A stretch of DNA of 64,000 nucleotides. Source: Ichthyophis bannanicus (taxonomy: Eukaryota; Chordata; Amphibia; Gymnophiona; Ichthyophiidae). Numbering within the stretch: the first letter of the stretch is position 1; every line of letters begins with the position of its first letter. Below the pieces are notes generated by a model, which searched no databases, was not told the origin of the DNA, and worked only from the letters and a program-made list of their open reading frames with translations. Positions 44,701 to 53,763 of this stretch are shown here, piece by piece. Position numbers and translations under genes: made by a program. The stretch lies in the NCBI GenBank assembly GCA_033557465.1, contig CM066043.1, positions 114,744,778 through 114,808,777 of the forward strand, read 5' to 3'.

Positions 44701-46127
44701 CTCCAAGGTGGCCAGCAGGGGCCCACTGCAGCAGACGATAAACCACAGAAGCTAATAACAAATTTACAACAACCACAGTTAAGTGGACCCTGAAGATAAA
44801 AAGGAGATTATGTACCGCTATGCATCCTGCCAAGAAAATCCAGAGGATAGTTACAGCACGGACAACTATCTACAGGGGTCTCCAGGGATTGACATCTCGA
44901 TAGCATTTAAGAACAACTTTTATTCTAACCCTTCTCCCTTATATTTAAAATCAAAAGAATTCACTAAAAGAGCCTGCCAAAAACTGGAACAAAGAGGAAA
45001 AGATGCAATCCATCAGCACATGTAGGGCAAGAAGTAACAGAATTTGCAAAAAGAATCAGGCCAGCAAACAAGGAAAAACTGGTTAATACACAAATAGAAT
45101 AGTAAATACAGACAGTTACTCCAAAATCAGAAGTGGATCAAAACATGGGACACAGGAATGACTAAAGAGAGATGAACTTAAACCTAGAAATGAGATTATC
45201 ATTACAGCCCAGGACAGTAGACTACAGCCAAGGTGGTTCACATATAAAGAAAAAAAATAGCAAAATAAATGCACATTGTGTAACAGAACTGTGAACTACG
45301 AATCTCATTTCTGCTGAAAGGCCTATATACAAAAGGTAGCACAGCTAATCCATTGCAAACTTGGTAAACATCATAACATCAGTATAGCAAACTAACAAAC
45401 AAACCAGGGTCATGACCCTAGCATAATTGTGGAGAATGAAGTTGTGATCACCTGGGACATTAACACCAATAAAGACCTTGACATGAAAATCCAGACATAG
45501 TAAAGGAGTAAAAACATAAGAATGACATTGACATTAGCACTGGTACTTCTATTAGCAAACAACTATTCTGTACAACAGATGGCAAACAAACAAAACAAAC
45601 CTCGAACCCTCAGAGTATCAAAAAATATAATCGGAGCCAACAAAATGTGTCAGGAGGATACAGAAATTGGGCCACTGTACTGGGTGCCAGAGGCCTGATT
45701 GAAAAGAACTTCCAGGGCACCTTGCTATGCTGCCTGTACATAGGACACCCTAAGAACTCTAAAAGGAGTCTATTTGGCTTGATGGAAATATTAAGGGCAC
45801 TAGCAGTAAAAATGAGAGCCACCGAGATCATATCCACCAGTCGTCGAAGTTATGCACCAAAGCCAAACCATCCCATGTGGACATACTACATCACCTCCAC
45901 TTGCTTGTCAGACCCTTCATATACTCTCCACCCCCGTTTTTTGCAATAACTCGCAGAAGAGTAGGAAGCCCCGTTTATGTCCAAACTTCGAATGAGTATT
46001 CGCAGAGAAACAAATGTCCCCATCATTAACAGCTCGATCATGGTAAAGTCAAATCATTACCCAGCTTGGTTTCCCGCGGCCTGCCCGTGGCAGTCAGCAG
46101 CTCTCTACTGCCCCTTAGCAAGGCCAT
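26644..46127 (-). CDS. MRPL18: MRPL18, mitochondrial large-subunit ribosomal protein uL18m (4 exons)
   Basis: Four exons (67, 184, 232 and 72 nt) join in frame into 184 residues; human MRPL18 has 180. The N-terminus ([11 protein letters not shown]) looks like a short basic mitochondrial presequence. The conserved body follows: [62 protein letters not shown], and the C-terminal [17 protein letters not shown]. uL18m sits in the central protuberance of the mitoribosome, and the human protein is also reported to bind 5S rRNA for mitochondrial import. Introns are 2966, 12179 and 3784 bp, filled with LINEs and palindromic repeats. PNLDC1 follows 6 kb downstream in the same orientation. All exons are intact, so the gene should be functional. 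Confidence 0.95.
26720..28300. other. MRPL18: MRPL18 intron 3, left part
   Basis: No coding signal is seen. It holds an A/T tract at about 27522-27541 and an imperfect inverted repeat at 27802-27827 / 27853-27878 (GCACAGAATAATATTGATG against its complement), probably a relic of a short palindromic element. Confidence 0.45.
28301..28480. repeat. Palindromic MITE-like element, copy 1
   Basis: The inner arms GGATATCCACAATGAATATG then CATGAGAGAGATTTGCA and their inverted counterparts TGCAAATCTCTCATGCATAT / TCATTATGGATAGCC flank a short loop. The outer arms (CCCAGCCAGATGGATTTTC / GAAAACCCAACTGGCTGGG) also pair. Other copies are split at 28484/29889 and complete at 43174-43375. Confidence 0.75.
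28484..28547. repeat. Palindromic MITE-like element, copy 2, left part
   Basis: AGCAGGGATTCTCAACTCAG then TCCTCGAGACATACC and GATTTTCAGGATAACC are the outer left arm. The element breaks off here and resumes at 29889 after a CR1 inverted pair. Confidence 0.7.
28548..29098 (-). mobile_element. CR1 fragment, inverted arm
   Basis: On the minus strand it runs from the NPRE/IGG region to TEFKMAW (matching [20 protein letters not shown] and [16 protein letters not shown] of other copies, with indels), and lacks the 3' tail. It starts at the same consensus point as the plus-strand arm that follows. It lies in MRPL18 intron 3. Confidence 0.8.
29099..29888 (+). mobile_element. CR1 fragment, direct arm with 3' tail
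   Basis: The plus strand reads GRASI-like start, [40 protein letters not shown] and [20 protein letters not shown]. It then runs through [19 protein letters not shown] to the CR1 3' end (TGGGCAGACTAGATGGACC, then CACTATGTATGTTACTATG). Together with the preceding arm it forms a large head-to-head inverted repeat. The junction contains ATTCCTTTGGAT, 6 bp, ATCCAAAGGAAT (29084-29095 / 29102-29113). Confidence 0.8.
29889..30004. repeat. Palindromic MITE-like element, copy 2, right part
   Basis: TGAATATGCATGAGAGAGAT, loop, GCAAATCTCTCATATGCATA then TTCATTGTGGTTATTC and the outer right arm CCTGACTGGCTTAAGAAGCC. It completes the element begun at 28484. Confidence 0.7.
30005..30499. other. MRPL18: MRPL18 intron 3, right part
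   Basis: No element or exon is recognised between the MITE half and the GC donor of exon 3. Confidence 0.4.
30500..30731 (-). CDS. MRPL18: MRPL18 exon 3, with GC donor
   Basis: It encodes [60 protein letters not shown] and [17 protein letters not shown], the uL18 core fold. The acceptor is GTCTGGACAG. The only donor that keeps the frame into exon 4 is GC at 30499-30498 (GGG/GCAAGT). A GT three bases further on (AGTG) would break the frame. An in-frame read-through soon becomes low-complexity. Confidence 0.92.
31085..31455 (-). mobile_element. L2-like LINE C-terminal fragment with tail
   Basis: The minus strand encodes [22 protein letters not shown] and [13 protein letters not shown] (the end of an L2-like ORF). 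It is followed by a 3' UTR with GTAAACCTCCAAGAATG and a TATAAAAG/AAATAAG tail. It lies in MRPL18 intron 2. Confidence 0.75.
31470..34395 (+). mobile_element. L2-group LINE, nearly whole ORF2, with (TAG)n tail
   Basis: The endonuclease shows [37 protein letters not shown] and SSDHHLLTF. The RT shows [46 protein letters not shown] and [10 protein letters not shown]. The C-terminal part has [11 protein letters not shown] and [12 protein letters not shown]. The 3' UTR (GATTGTAAGCTCTGACGAGC, then GTACAGCGCTGC) ends in TAGTAGTAG at about 34376-34394. At least five frame changes and several stops make it dead. It is the sense strand of a different L2 subfamily from the one at 7.8 kb, inside MRPL18 intron 2 in antisense. 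Confidence 0.85.
34396..34540 (-). mobile_element. Small LINE C-terminal fragment
   Basis: The minus strand encodes [20 protein letters not shown] followed by [10 protein letters not shown], the KLHWLP motif of the L2/CR1 C-terminal region. It abuts the (TAG)n tail of the preceding LINE. Confidence 0.6.
34834..34861 (+). repeat. (GAT)n microsatellite
   Basis: Eight to nine tandem GAT units. Other simple repeats nearby are a G-run at 35011-35030 and (CA)n at about 35698-35715. Confidence 0.9.
34862..36193. other. MRPL18: MRPL18 intron 2, unassigned
   Basis: No coding element is seen. The A/G-poor block 35330-35640 with GGCTAAAGTTAGGCCAGCC looks like an old repeat without a recognisable family. 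Confidence 0.4.
36194..36714 (+). mobile_element. CR1 LINE 3' end, third subfamily
   Basis: The sequence encodes [36 protein letters not shown] and [20 protein letters not shown]. It then has a CR1 3' UTR with GGCTTGATGGACCTTGGTCT, then GACCCAGTATGGC, and a (TTATGTTC)n end, the classic octamer-type CR1 tail also seen in turtles and crocodilians. The coding part is open. Confidence 0.85.
37069..39790 (-). mobile_element. R4/Rex6-like LINE with restriction-like endonuclease, decayed
   Basis: On the minus strand the order is a pre-RT linker (39788-39474), RT (about 39400-38700: [31 protein letters not shown], with S for D in the usual GDSLSPLLFC), and a post-RT domain (38406-38164). A Cys-Cys-His zinc-finger-like stretch ([14 protein letters not shown], about 37600-37640) follows. 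The C-terminal endonuclease shows [30 protein letters not shown] and [12 protein letters not shown]. The C-terminal part matches REL endonucleases of the R4/Dong/Rex6 group. A short repeat is inserted at 37925-38045. Many stops are present. Confidence 0.75.
37925..38045 (-). repeat. L2-type (TAG)n tail, inserted
   Basis: The reverse complement reads CTGTAAGCTCTAAAGAGCAG then TGTACAGTGCTGTGTAAGTC and TAGTAGTAGTAG. It is the same 3' end as that of the LINE at 34.3 kb, truncated to 120 bp. Confidence 0.6.
40530..42490 (+). mobile_element. L2-like LINE, heavily decayed
   Basis: It is the same family as the 7.8-kb LINE. The endonuclease shows [14 protein letters not shown] and the linker [15 protein letters not shown]. 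Pre-RT and RT parts are [40 protein letters not shown] (N for the catalytic D) and NLLQKCLQ. It ends before the YADD box at about 42480. Stops occur throughout. Confidence 0.75.
42911..43094 (-). CDS. MRPL18: MRPL18 exon 2
   Basis: It reads [40 protein letters not shown] and [20 protein letters not shown] plus two bases. The acceptor CTTTTTTTTTTCTTATAAG has a strong pyrimidine tract; the donor is AG/GTGAGT. Two bases enter and two leave, agreeing with exons 1 and 3. Confidence 0.93.
43174..43376. repeat. Palindromic MITE-like element, complete copy
   Basis: The whole 200-bp unit is an imperfect palindrome. Outer arms are GAGCAGGGCTTTGAGACTCA / GGGTTCAGAACCCCTGC; inner arms are GGATAACCACAATGAATATG / CATGTTCATTGTGGTTTTCC. 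The loop is at about 43265-43285. It lies just upstream of MRPL18 exon 2, in intron 1. Confidence 0.8.
43377..45039. other. MRPL18: MRPL18 intron 1, unassigned
   Basis: This holds an inverted copy of the dispersed repeat at about 44300-44510 and an 80-codon open frame at 44783-45025 without recognisable similarity. It may belong to the R4-like fragment that follows. Confidence 0.4.
45040..45850 (+). mobile_element. R4/Rex6-like LINE C-terminal fragment
   Basis: It encodes [16 protein letters not shown], a zinc-finger-like [46 protein letters not shown] and [15 protein letters not shown]. These parallel the C-terminal half of the 37-39.8 kb element in the opposite orientation. Stops and frameshifts are present. 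It lies in MRPL18 intron 1, antisense. Confidence 0.7.
46061..46127 (-). CDS. MRPL18: MRPL18 exon 1 (start codon exon)
   Basis: The ATG at 46127 begins [20 protein letters not shown] then KL plus one base, before the donor G/GTAATG. The length is 67 nt. The human protein also begins MAL, and the arginine-rich, acid-poor start fits a mitochondrial presequence. The phase joins exon 2 as V-R-F-L, close to human C-R-F-A. Confidence 0.85.
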
Positions 46128-46330
46128 CAGCGTAAGATTCCCCCGGCATATAACACACACTACCGATAGATGATAGACACTGTGCTAATGTCTCCTGGAA
46201 GCCGCCATGTGTGCCGACGACGCCTTCCTGTTACTCAGAAATCGCGGGCCAATCAGCTGCGAGCGCCAGTGCAGCCATCTTTGTTCAGGGCAATCTCCCT
46301 TCTAAGGAAGCTTCCGGTCTGGCAATGCAG
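46128..46330 (-). promoter_or_regulatory. MRPL18: MRPL18 promoter region
   Basis: Upstream of the ATG on the minus strand is ATGGCGGC at 46208-46201 and AAGATGGC at 46281-46274 (YY1-like). An ETS/GABP core CCGGAAG lies at 46317-46311, and a CCAAT box (plus orientation) at 46249-46253. YY1 and GABP sites are typical of nuclear genes for mitochondrial proteins. No TATA box was identified. The region is CpG-richer than its surroundings. Confidence 0.6.
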
Positions 46331-46729
46331 AAGTCTGTGTGACTAGACTGCGCGCAGTGCAGACCGTTGGTCTCTTTATCAATTGGTGCCCCTCCCCCTC
46401 TCATTTTGTATATCTGTGTAGAATGTGATACTGTGGGTGCGTCATCTGCTCATGTCAGTCAGGCGGTGGCAGCAGCATTATTCCTTGAGAGGAGGAGGAG
46501 GGGGAGGGGTAAGCGATGCGGATGACTTGAGGAGAGGAGGGGAAGGGGAATGGAGAGAGTGATAATATCTTGGAGTAAGGATGAACATAGCTTCCTAGAA
46601 CAGCCACATCACTGGAGAGCTCCCCCTCCCACATATGTCAGGGACTGTGATACTGTGGCTGCTGTCATCAGATAACAAAGCGCAGTCTGCGCTAGTGGCA
46701 CCAAAGTTTTAAAACCAGAATGTCAGATA
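46331..46729. other. MRPL18 upstream flank
   Basis: A related motif occurs twice, GTGATACTGTGGGTGCGTCA at about 46428 and GTGATACTGTGGCTGCTGTC at about 46648, around a GGAGGAGG-rich core. This may be the terminal repeat region of the DIRS element that follows. I looked for a TCP1 first exon on the plus strand here and found none. Confidence 0.45.
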
Positions 46730-48460
46730 ATGCTCACAACCTTGGATGGCGTGCACATGCACCCAGGGCTCCTGGACTATCATGAGTGAGCCCTACACAT
46801 TAACCAGCTAAGATTACAGGCTGTTGCATATGCCCTCCAGATGTTCAAAGAGTGGATCCGTGGCAAAACTCTTAGTTCACACGAGAAGCCAAGTTGTCAT
46901 ATTTTACGTTATCAAACAGGGCAGCTCTGGGTCCATCTGCCTCTATTGAGAAGATCTCAAGGTATGGGACCTGGCGCTTGCCATGAAAGCTACATTGCAG
47001 ACCTCCTGTCTACCAGGTAATTCCATTCACATCATAGACTCTCTGAGCTGCAAGTTTCAACTTCACAAATGGTCTCTCGATGACTCAGCCACACACAGTC
47101 TGTTCCAAAACTGGAGTTTTCCCAACATAGTTCTGTTTGCCACCCATGAGAATGAAAAAAGTGTTACACATTTTGCTCTATATCCTTCCCACTGCAGGCT
47201 GTCCCACAATACCTTCTTCATCCAATGGAACCACAGACTTTGTTGTGCATACTTTCCTTTTTCGCTTATCACCAGAATCATACAGAAGGACACACGAGCC
47301 AAAGCAATGATAATACTGTGCTCTACTAGCCAGACAGATCTGGCTCCTATGTCTTCTTGCACTGACACAGAATCAGCCAGACCTGATGGAGATAAGGCCA
47401 ATTGTACTATCCCAGCAGGGAGGCTGTCTTCTGCATCCCAGCCTCAGCTTACTAGCCCTGACCGCTTGGATCCTGAGTGCCAAGAAATCACAGATCTATC
47501 ACTCCCTCAGGAAATTCAAGATATCCTACTAGCTTCTAGAAGACTATAAACCATAAAATCTTGTCAAAGCAAATTGGCCACTGATGTAAAGACAATAGTC
47601 AAACAAAAGTTACCTGCCCTGTTTATGAAGTCTTTTCATACCTTCTATTCTTCTTGAATTCAGGCCTCAACACAACCACAGTAAGGCTCAATCTCTCAGC
47701 AATTCCTGGATGTCATCACCAAGTTAAGGCCAAACTTGTTCCTCCACCCCATTTTGTCCATATTTATGAAAAGATTGATGAATGTGAAGCCACTCATTAG
47801 AGATATGTCTTCAGCATAGAACCTCAACATCATCCTTTCCCAACAGATGGGGGCCCCCTGTGAACTGATGCGCCAGGTACCACTCAAGTATATCTCATGG
47901 AAGACATTATTCCTCATTGCCATAACATCATCATGCTGGGGTAAGTAAACTACAAACCCTGGTGCATTATCCCCCCCCCCCCCCCCATCACACAAACTTG
48001 GTTCTTATGAAGCTGGTACTCTACACCCAACCCAAGTTCCTGCCTAAAGTGCTTTCAGAATTTTCTATCAATCAATCAATCTATCATTCTTCCCAAAGCC
48101 ACACTTCAACCAGGCAGAAGAGACACTAGATATCCTGTATATTGTGTACCTTGACACCATGAGACATCTGCAAATCCCTTGAGCTTTTCATACCCTTCAG
48201 TTCCAATAACCTGGATGCTGAAGTCTCCAAGCAGGCCATCTCCATCTGGGTTCTAGATTGCATTCTCTTTTGCTATGAAAAGGCCAATATGTTCCCTCCT
48301 GGGAGAATGTGCAACTATGAGTTGCGGGCCCAGGTCACCTCCGTAGCCAACCCTTGCACCTCCTTCATAGTGGACGGTGCAAGGCTTCATCCTGATCCTC
48401 CATGCATACCTTCAATCAGCATTACTGCATTGACTCAGATTTCCTTAAGGACTGTGCTTT
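46730..48460 (+). mobile_element. DIRS-like element, RNase H to tyrosine recombinase, decayed
   Basis: RNase H parts are ALHINQLRLQAVAYALQMFK, HIIDSLSCKFQLHKWSLDD and NIVLFATHENEKSVTHFALY (the usual DLFA box). The recombinase shows LRPNLFLHPILSIFMKRLMN, VPLKYISWKTLFLIAITS, LPKVLSEFSINQSI and SKQAISIWVLDCILFCYEKA. The pattern is that of the 1.2-5.9 kb element but in the other orientation. RT is missing or unreadable upstream. Many stops occur, and a C-run lies at about 47970-47987. Confidence 0.75.
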
Positions 48461-49469
48461 TGGAAAAACTGTTCTTTATAACCTGATCCTTTAGTCAACT
48501 TCATCCACCCACCCTGTGGGCTCTCTTGCGCAGGGCCTCTCCCATGAAAGGCAACCCTCAGCTTGGCAGTCGCCACATGATGTGACTGCATCTCCCTTGT
48601 TTGTTAACAGAGAAAATGGAATTACTTACTTATTACAGGGTTTTCCATAGACAAGGAAATGCAACTATACCTTCCTACCCACACTCCTCGTAATGAAGTC
48701 AACAGCTTTCCTATGAAGAAAAAAGGCCAGGGGTTTTTAAGGGTGGGAACTCCAGAGCACGCCCAGAGGAACCTTTTAAAAGGATTTCCCTAAGCTATGA
48801 GAGAGCACTGCCCAAGGGAGCCACCAAAAATGTCACTATACGAGTACAGTGCAGCCACATTCCCCTGCTGTCTACAGTAATCCCCCGTTACAGCTAAATA
48901 ACTCTCCTTTCTCCAGCCCCTTCCACCAACCTGCCCTCACTAGTCTATCTTGCTCACAAAATTTATTCCCCCTATTTCTTCCTCTTCCCCCCTCTTTCAC
49001 AGTCTATTTCTACCGATCTCTGTTTGTCCCATTCCAACCACTCTCCACTGGTCCCTGTTACTCTCTCACCAGCCTGACCTGACCGGTTCTTCTCACTTTC
49101 TCCCCAGGCCTCTCCCCATCAGCCCCCTTTATTGTCTCCTCATTCTTCCCCTACCAGTCACCCTCATGCTTACACCAGCCCATCCACACAATTTACTGTT
49201 TCTATTTCCAGCCCACCCCCACCCATCTTTAGCCACTAGTCTGTCCTTCAGCCCTCAACCTGACCACCCAGTTTGTCTCCCCTCTAGTCTGACCTACCAG
49301 CATCTCTCTCTCTCACTGGGCCTCTATTTCAGCCATCCACCATTCTGTCAGTCCCTTCTCTCAGCCATATCACTATCAGTTTCTTCCTTTTCCCAGACCA
49401 CCACTCATCTCTCAACTATAAACCTAACTCCCTCACTATCTATTCTCTTCCTTCCATCAATATAGTCCT
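48461..49469. other. Pyrimidine-rich non-coding sequence
   Basis: From 48845 to about 49445 the plus strand is almost all C and T with CCCTCTTTC and CCACTCTCC motifs, opening long frames with no protein-like composition. No gene is called. Confidence 0.6.
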
Positions 49470-49825
49470 CTCTCTATTGATGACTGAGGAAATTGGCTTT
49501 TAGCTATTATGGGCCCCATTGGTGGAATTTATTCCCACAGGATATCAGAAGTCAATCTAATTATTTGAGATATAATTTGTTGAAAGCATGGCTTTTCCAG
49601 CAGGCTTTAAAATAATGGAATATTATGTGGATTATACATGGAATAGTATCTGATGATCAGAGAAGATAAATGGAGGGATGGATTTTATATTATTTAATGA
49701 TATAAATTTGAATTGATTTGTAGGATTTGAAATGAGCTATAATGGTATTTTAAATTAATGTAACCTCCTTGGTATTTTAAATAGCAAGCAGAAAAGGAAG
49801 TTTTGTCAATGAAATAAAAATAAGA
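49470..49825 (+). mobile_element. LINE C-terminal fragment with tail
   Basis: It encodes a worn version of the L2-group end (PLVEFIPTGYQ, VESMAFPAGF; the usual form is W..LP...R......F...LK.WLF). An AT-rich 3' UTR ending in AATGAAATAAAAATAAG follows. Confidence 0.5.
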
Positions 49826-51599
49826 ATTGCTATTGCGTTGCTAATTCAGTCATTGCTGCTGTTGTCTGTACATTCCTGCTTCAGGCTGTTCTAACAGCTA
49901 CTAATTCTGCCGCTAAAATAACTCCTGCTCTCAGCCCCCACTTATTGCCACTAGTCATGCCACCATGCTTAGGAAGACATGTAGAATTAGGGATGGAGTC
50001 TAAGCATGCTCCTGTCGCAGGCCCCGCCATTGTCATGCTCCTAGCATGAGGCAGCGCCTGGGAGAGGAGCACACTCACTCTGCCCCAGCCCTAAATGCCT
50101 TGTGAATTCTGCCGCAGCCACAATGATTGGGCTCAACATGGAGCAGTGAAGCGGAGAGTTTATGCCATTCTGGAGGCCAGCAGTCAGCAGGTTACTGGCA
50201 CTCACAATGGCCAGTTTTCTGGTCTCAAGAAAGTAAATAACCCCCAAACATTAGATGCTTTTGAAAATGATTTTTTGTTGGACCTCCCTATCTACGTAGC
50301 TTGTTATCCAAACAAAACCAGTGTCACCATAAGATTATTTTTAATCTTGTTATATATATGTAGGGACTGAAAAGAAATAAGCTTATCTTAGTGTGCAGCA
50401 GCATCCAAATATTATAATACCACTGACTCAGAGCTCTGTTTCGAACCAACCAATTCAGCTCTGTATCAGGGCACTGAAATAAAACCTCATACTGCCACCA
50501 AATTCCTTCATTTGAAATCACTGCTTGACGACTTTTACCAGAGTATAAAAACTTTCATATTCCGTCCATTTTGTTTGACATGTCAACCCCTTGCGTCATC
50601 TAAAATAGACGATGTTTCCATAAGTCATCTGATTGATGCACACTCCTCAAATCAGAGAATACCAACAGTATGCAAATTAAGGCCATTGGGTTGTACCGCA
50701 TTAAGGTGGAATATCCAATAATTTTCAAAAGCATCTAATGTTTGAGTGTTAGTTACATTGTTGAGCAGTTATTGGATCCCCTTAAGGATTTTGATAATTA
50801 TAGTTTTCTAGTTCTGCCAGTTGTCGACCTCCCTTTAAGAAAATCAGCCAGGCCAGTCAATACCATCTGGTTAGCAATCCTACCAGGGAACAATAGAAAG
50901 CAGCTAAGGGGGCTGTACTCTTAGGTGCTAGATAGGAGGAGAAGAGAGGAACATCTTCCTTTCCATATGGAGATGTTGTCTTTCCTCTCACCTTTGGTGG
51001 GAGTCAAGAGGAGACTTAATGGAGCAGCACACTTGAGGATGAGGGTCTCTGTGTCTAAGGGATAGAAACCTGATCCTGGGATGTTGTTCATCAAAAAGTT
51101 ATTTTCATACTTATAGAGGGATTTAAGAACTTTCTTCACTACCCCTAACCATAGAGAAAACAGCGGGAGGCTTAAGTATCATTTCAGTGAATATTCAAGA
51201 AGCTTGAGCTTGGATTGTCTGTGGACAATGTGGTATTGAATTTTCTACTGAAATGATTAACTGTTGAAGATTGGAACATGTGGATTTTTACTGATCTAAT
51301 TTTCTGTATCATAAGCACCTCTTTTTGAGTATGTCACTGTTTGAATTTTGGTTTCATCAGTAAACTTCTCTGGTTTTGAAATAGTTGGATTGTGGACTGT
51401 TTTTGGGTAGAGTGCAAACAAGTGAGTGATCCCCTAGGCCTAAGGCCTATGGCCTATAATCTAATGTGGTTCTGTACCAATAACCTGTTCTTAGATACTA
51501 CAGTAGGTGATCAGTTCTGCAGCTTCTGAAGGTGAAACGTTTAACCTCTGCTGGGAGTGTTCTCTACAAAAAAAGAGGTTATTAACCTTTGAAGCACCA
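49826..51599. other. Intergenic sequence, no gene seen
   Basis: Read on both strands; only short frames without similarity. No RNA gene or element can be named. Confidence 0.4.
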
Positions 51600-51800
51600 A
51601 CATGCATGTGCTGTTGAGTCAATGCTGATTCCTGGCAACCTAGTTCCTAGGTTTTCTTGGCAAGGTGCAAACAGAAGTAGATTGCCAGGCCTTTTGTCCA
51701 CACACTAAGTCTACAGTACCTGGTATTCCAAGGTGGTCTCCCATACAAGTACTAGCCAGGCCTAACCCTGCTTAGCTTCTGAGATTAGCCAAGATATGGC
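51600..51800 (-). repeat. 5S rRNA-derived SINE, better copy
   Basis: The stretch at 51725-51795 is the reverse complement of the 3' two thirds of a 5S rRNA gene: GGTATTCCAAGGTGGTCTCC, CATACAAGTACTAGCCAGGC and CCTGCTTAGCTTCTGAGAT. This includes the internal promoter region. On its far side is the core TTTTCTTGGCAAGGTGC, GTAGATTGCCAGGCC. It is not a functional 5S gene. Confidence 0.85.
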
Positions 51801-52089
51801 TTACTCAGAGCTGCTGAGATCAGATGAGAGTAGGCTCATTAAGGGTGGTGAAGCCGTAGTAAGCACCAACAAAGCACGACAAGGCATTAACAACTTTGAC
51901 AAGATAAACAAACAATTTTACAAAAATCTATTGTATTGGACCAACTCCTGCAGTGTTTATGGGAGCAGGGAAATACTGGCAGTCCTGGAGCTCACACAGA
52001 TAGAAATTCTATATATGAAATGAATTGATGGCTTTCCATTCCCTCCCCACCCTACTAAAAGTAATTTGACTTAAATGCAAGCTGCGGGG

Positions 52090-52150
52090 ATCACACTTTG
52101 TAGCGCTTTATAAATGATTAGTAGTAGTAGTAGTACCTGTAGTAGTAGAG
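52090..52150 (+). repeat. L2-type (TAG)n tail
   Basis: TGTAGCGCTTTATAAATGAT followed by TAGTAGTAGTAGTA is the short 3' end shared with the LINEs at 34.3 and 38.0 kb. Confidence 0.6.
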
Positions 52151-52784
52151 ATGTCAGATCTCATTCAGGAGTAAGGCCGATGCTACCATTAAGCAAACTA
52201 AGCAGTCTCCTAGAGGGCCAAACTTTGGGGGTTGACAGAAAGAGTCCCCCCAAAAGCCCCTGTAGTGGTGGCCTTTGATCTTCCTTCCAACCCTGCTGCC
52301 TGCCACCCCCGATTTCTGCCATCTGCCGGCCCCGCTATTACTGCCTTTGATAGGGTATTCATCTCATCATCATATCTTCAAGGACAAAGGGAAAGGAAAG
52401 AAGCAGAACCGAGAACCACAGAATCAGCTCAACAGGAGAAGAAAGGCGGGCAGGAGAAACACAGAACTGAAAGCCCAACAGAGGGAACTGGGTGGAGTTT
52501 GAGACAACCAAAGAGGATGTGACCAGAGAAAGGAGGAGCTAAAAGCCCCATAAAAAGGGAAGGCAGGAACAGCTAGTCTCTGCTGGGAGACTGAAGAATG
52601 AGGAGCTCCAGACCAGACACTTGGAACTCTTGTGGAACTTCCTTAAAGGACTTATCATCTGAGAAGAAACCTTTGTTTGTCTGACTGCCCTGCCAGTGAG
52701 AGGTGGTAGCCTAAGGCAGCATCAGAGCCTGGTGCTATAGGTCCAGGACTGGTGACCACTGAATCCATTTGGGAGCTCTCTTCT
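52151..52784. other. Unassigned, possible LTR-like segment
   Basis: A dispersed repeat lies at about 52170-52260. The part 52530-52740 has a TATA-like CCCATAAAAAGGGAAGG followed by a GC-balanced stretch, resembling an LTR promoter/R region on the plus strand. It directly precedes the Gypsy RT fragment but in the opposite orientation, so ownership is unclear. Confidence 0.3.
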
Positions 52785-53763
52785 GGAGGAAATTGATTAA
52801 CGACTCCACCACCTCTGCAAAATTAGGGATGAACCAGCGATAATAGCCCATCAATCCAAGGATGGCACAAACCTCTTTCTTTGATTTTGGGGTGGGTGCC
52901 TGGGCAATCTGCCCATTCGCAATTAAATACCCCAGGTATTGAATGTCCCGACCTCCCAGAAAATATTTCTTGGGATTGACCGTTAACTCAGTCTTCTACA
53001 GGCTGGTCAACATGGCTTGTACGTGAATTAAATGATGGTCCAGTCTCTGCTGTAGATGACGATGCTGTTAAAGTAGGCAGCCACATACTCCTTGTGTGGT
53101 CTCAGTAGGAAGTTGACACGGTGTGTAAACATGGCAGGAGCCCAATGTAATCCAAATGGCAGCGCTGTAAACTGGAACAGACCTTGAGGTGTTGAAAAAG
53201 CAGTCTTCTTCTTGGCAGCCAGAGTCAATGGCACCTACCAGTATCCCTCAGTCAAATCCAAGATTCATATAAAGTTTGCTCCACAGTCACTCAATTAGCT
53301 CATCTACACTGGACATGGGATATGCTTCCAGTTTAGAAGCTGCATTGACCCTCCAAAAGACAATGTAGAATCTGATGCTTCGTCGGGTTTAGGAACCAAG
53401 GCAATGGGTGACGACTAGTCACTCATAACTCTTCTATAAGTCCCAGGTTAAGCATCTCTTCTAGCTCCTTGGCAATGGCCTGTCACCGGGCCTCCAGAAT
53501 CTGATAGGGTCACTGCCGGATAACCACCCCAAGGTCAGTAATGATATTATGACAAATGAGATGAGTTCATCCCAGGCAGGTGGAGAATATCTTTAGGTTC
53601 CAGTGGACCAAACCTTCTAGATCTCTTCTCTGGGCAGCAGAAAGCTGGTCTCCAATTGGGGCTTGAGCTGAATCTGATGGGGCTGAAATTTCTGATCCAA
53701 AATCATCTCCCTGTACCATCATAGCCGTCACTGGAGTCCACTTTTTCAGTAGGTTAATATGTT
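52785..53763 (-). mobile_element. Gmr1-like Gypsy retrotransposon, integrase end and reverse transcriptase
   Basis: On the minus strand the fragment opens with HINLLKKWTPV, the usual end of a Gypsy integrase (GP..Y.V...HINLLK.W). It then runs into the RT: KKTAFSTPQGLFQFTALPFG, the hydrophobic box before the catalytic site (YFNSIVIYS, where N-S replaces D-D), and a worn connection region. Integrase ahead of RT is the Gmr1-like order, unlike standard Gypsy. There are many stops and the catalytic aspartates are lost. It continues at 62493 beyond the nested CR1. Confidence 0.75.

Noticed and set aside
44783..45025. 80-codon open frame as a possible host exon
   Set aside because: No similarity to a known protein, no good splice sites, and it lies next to an R4-like LINE fragment in antisense to MRPL18.
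48849..49465. Long open frames rich in Ser, Pro and Leu
   Set aside because: They come from a C/T-only tract, have low-complexity composition, and show no domain or splice context.
51725..51795. 5S rRNA gene
   Set aside because: The 5' third is missing and it is fused to a SINE core with substitutions, so it is a 5S-derived SINE head, not a functional gene.
52530..52740. Right-oriented LTR for the Gypsy element
   Set aside because: The TATA-like motif is on the plus strand while the Gypsy is on the minus strand, and no matching LTR was found at the other end.
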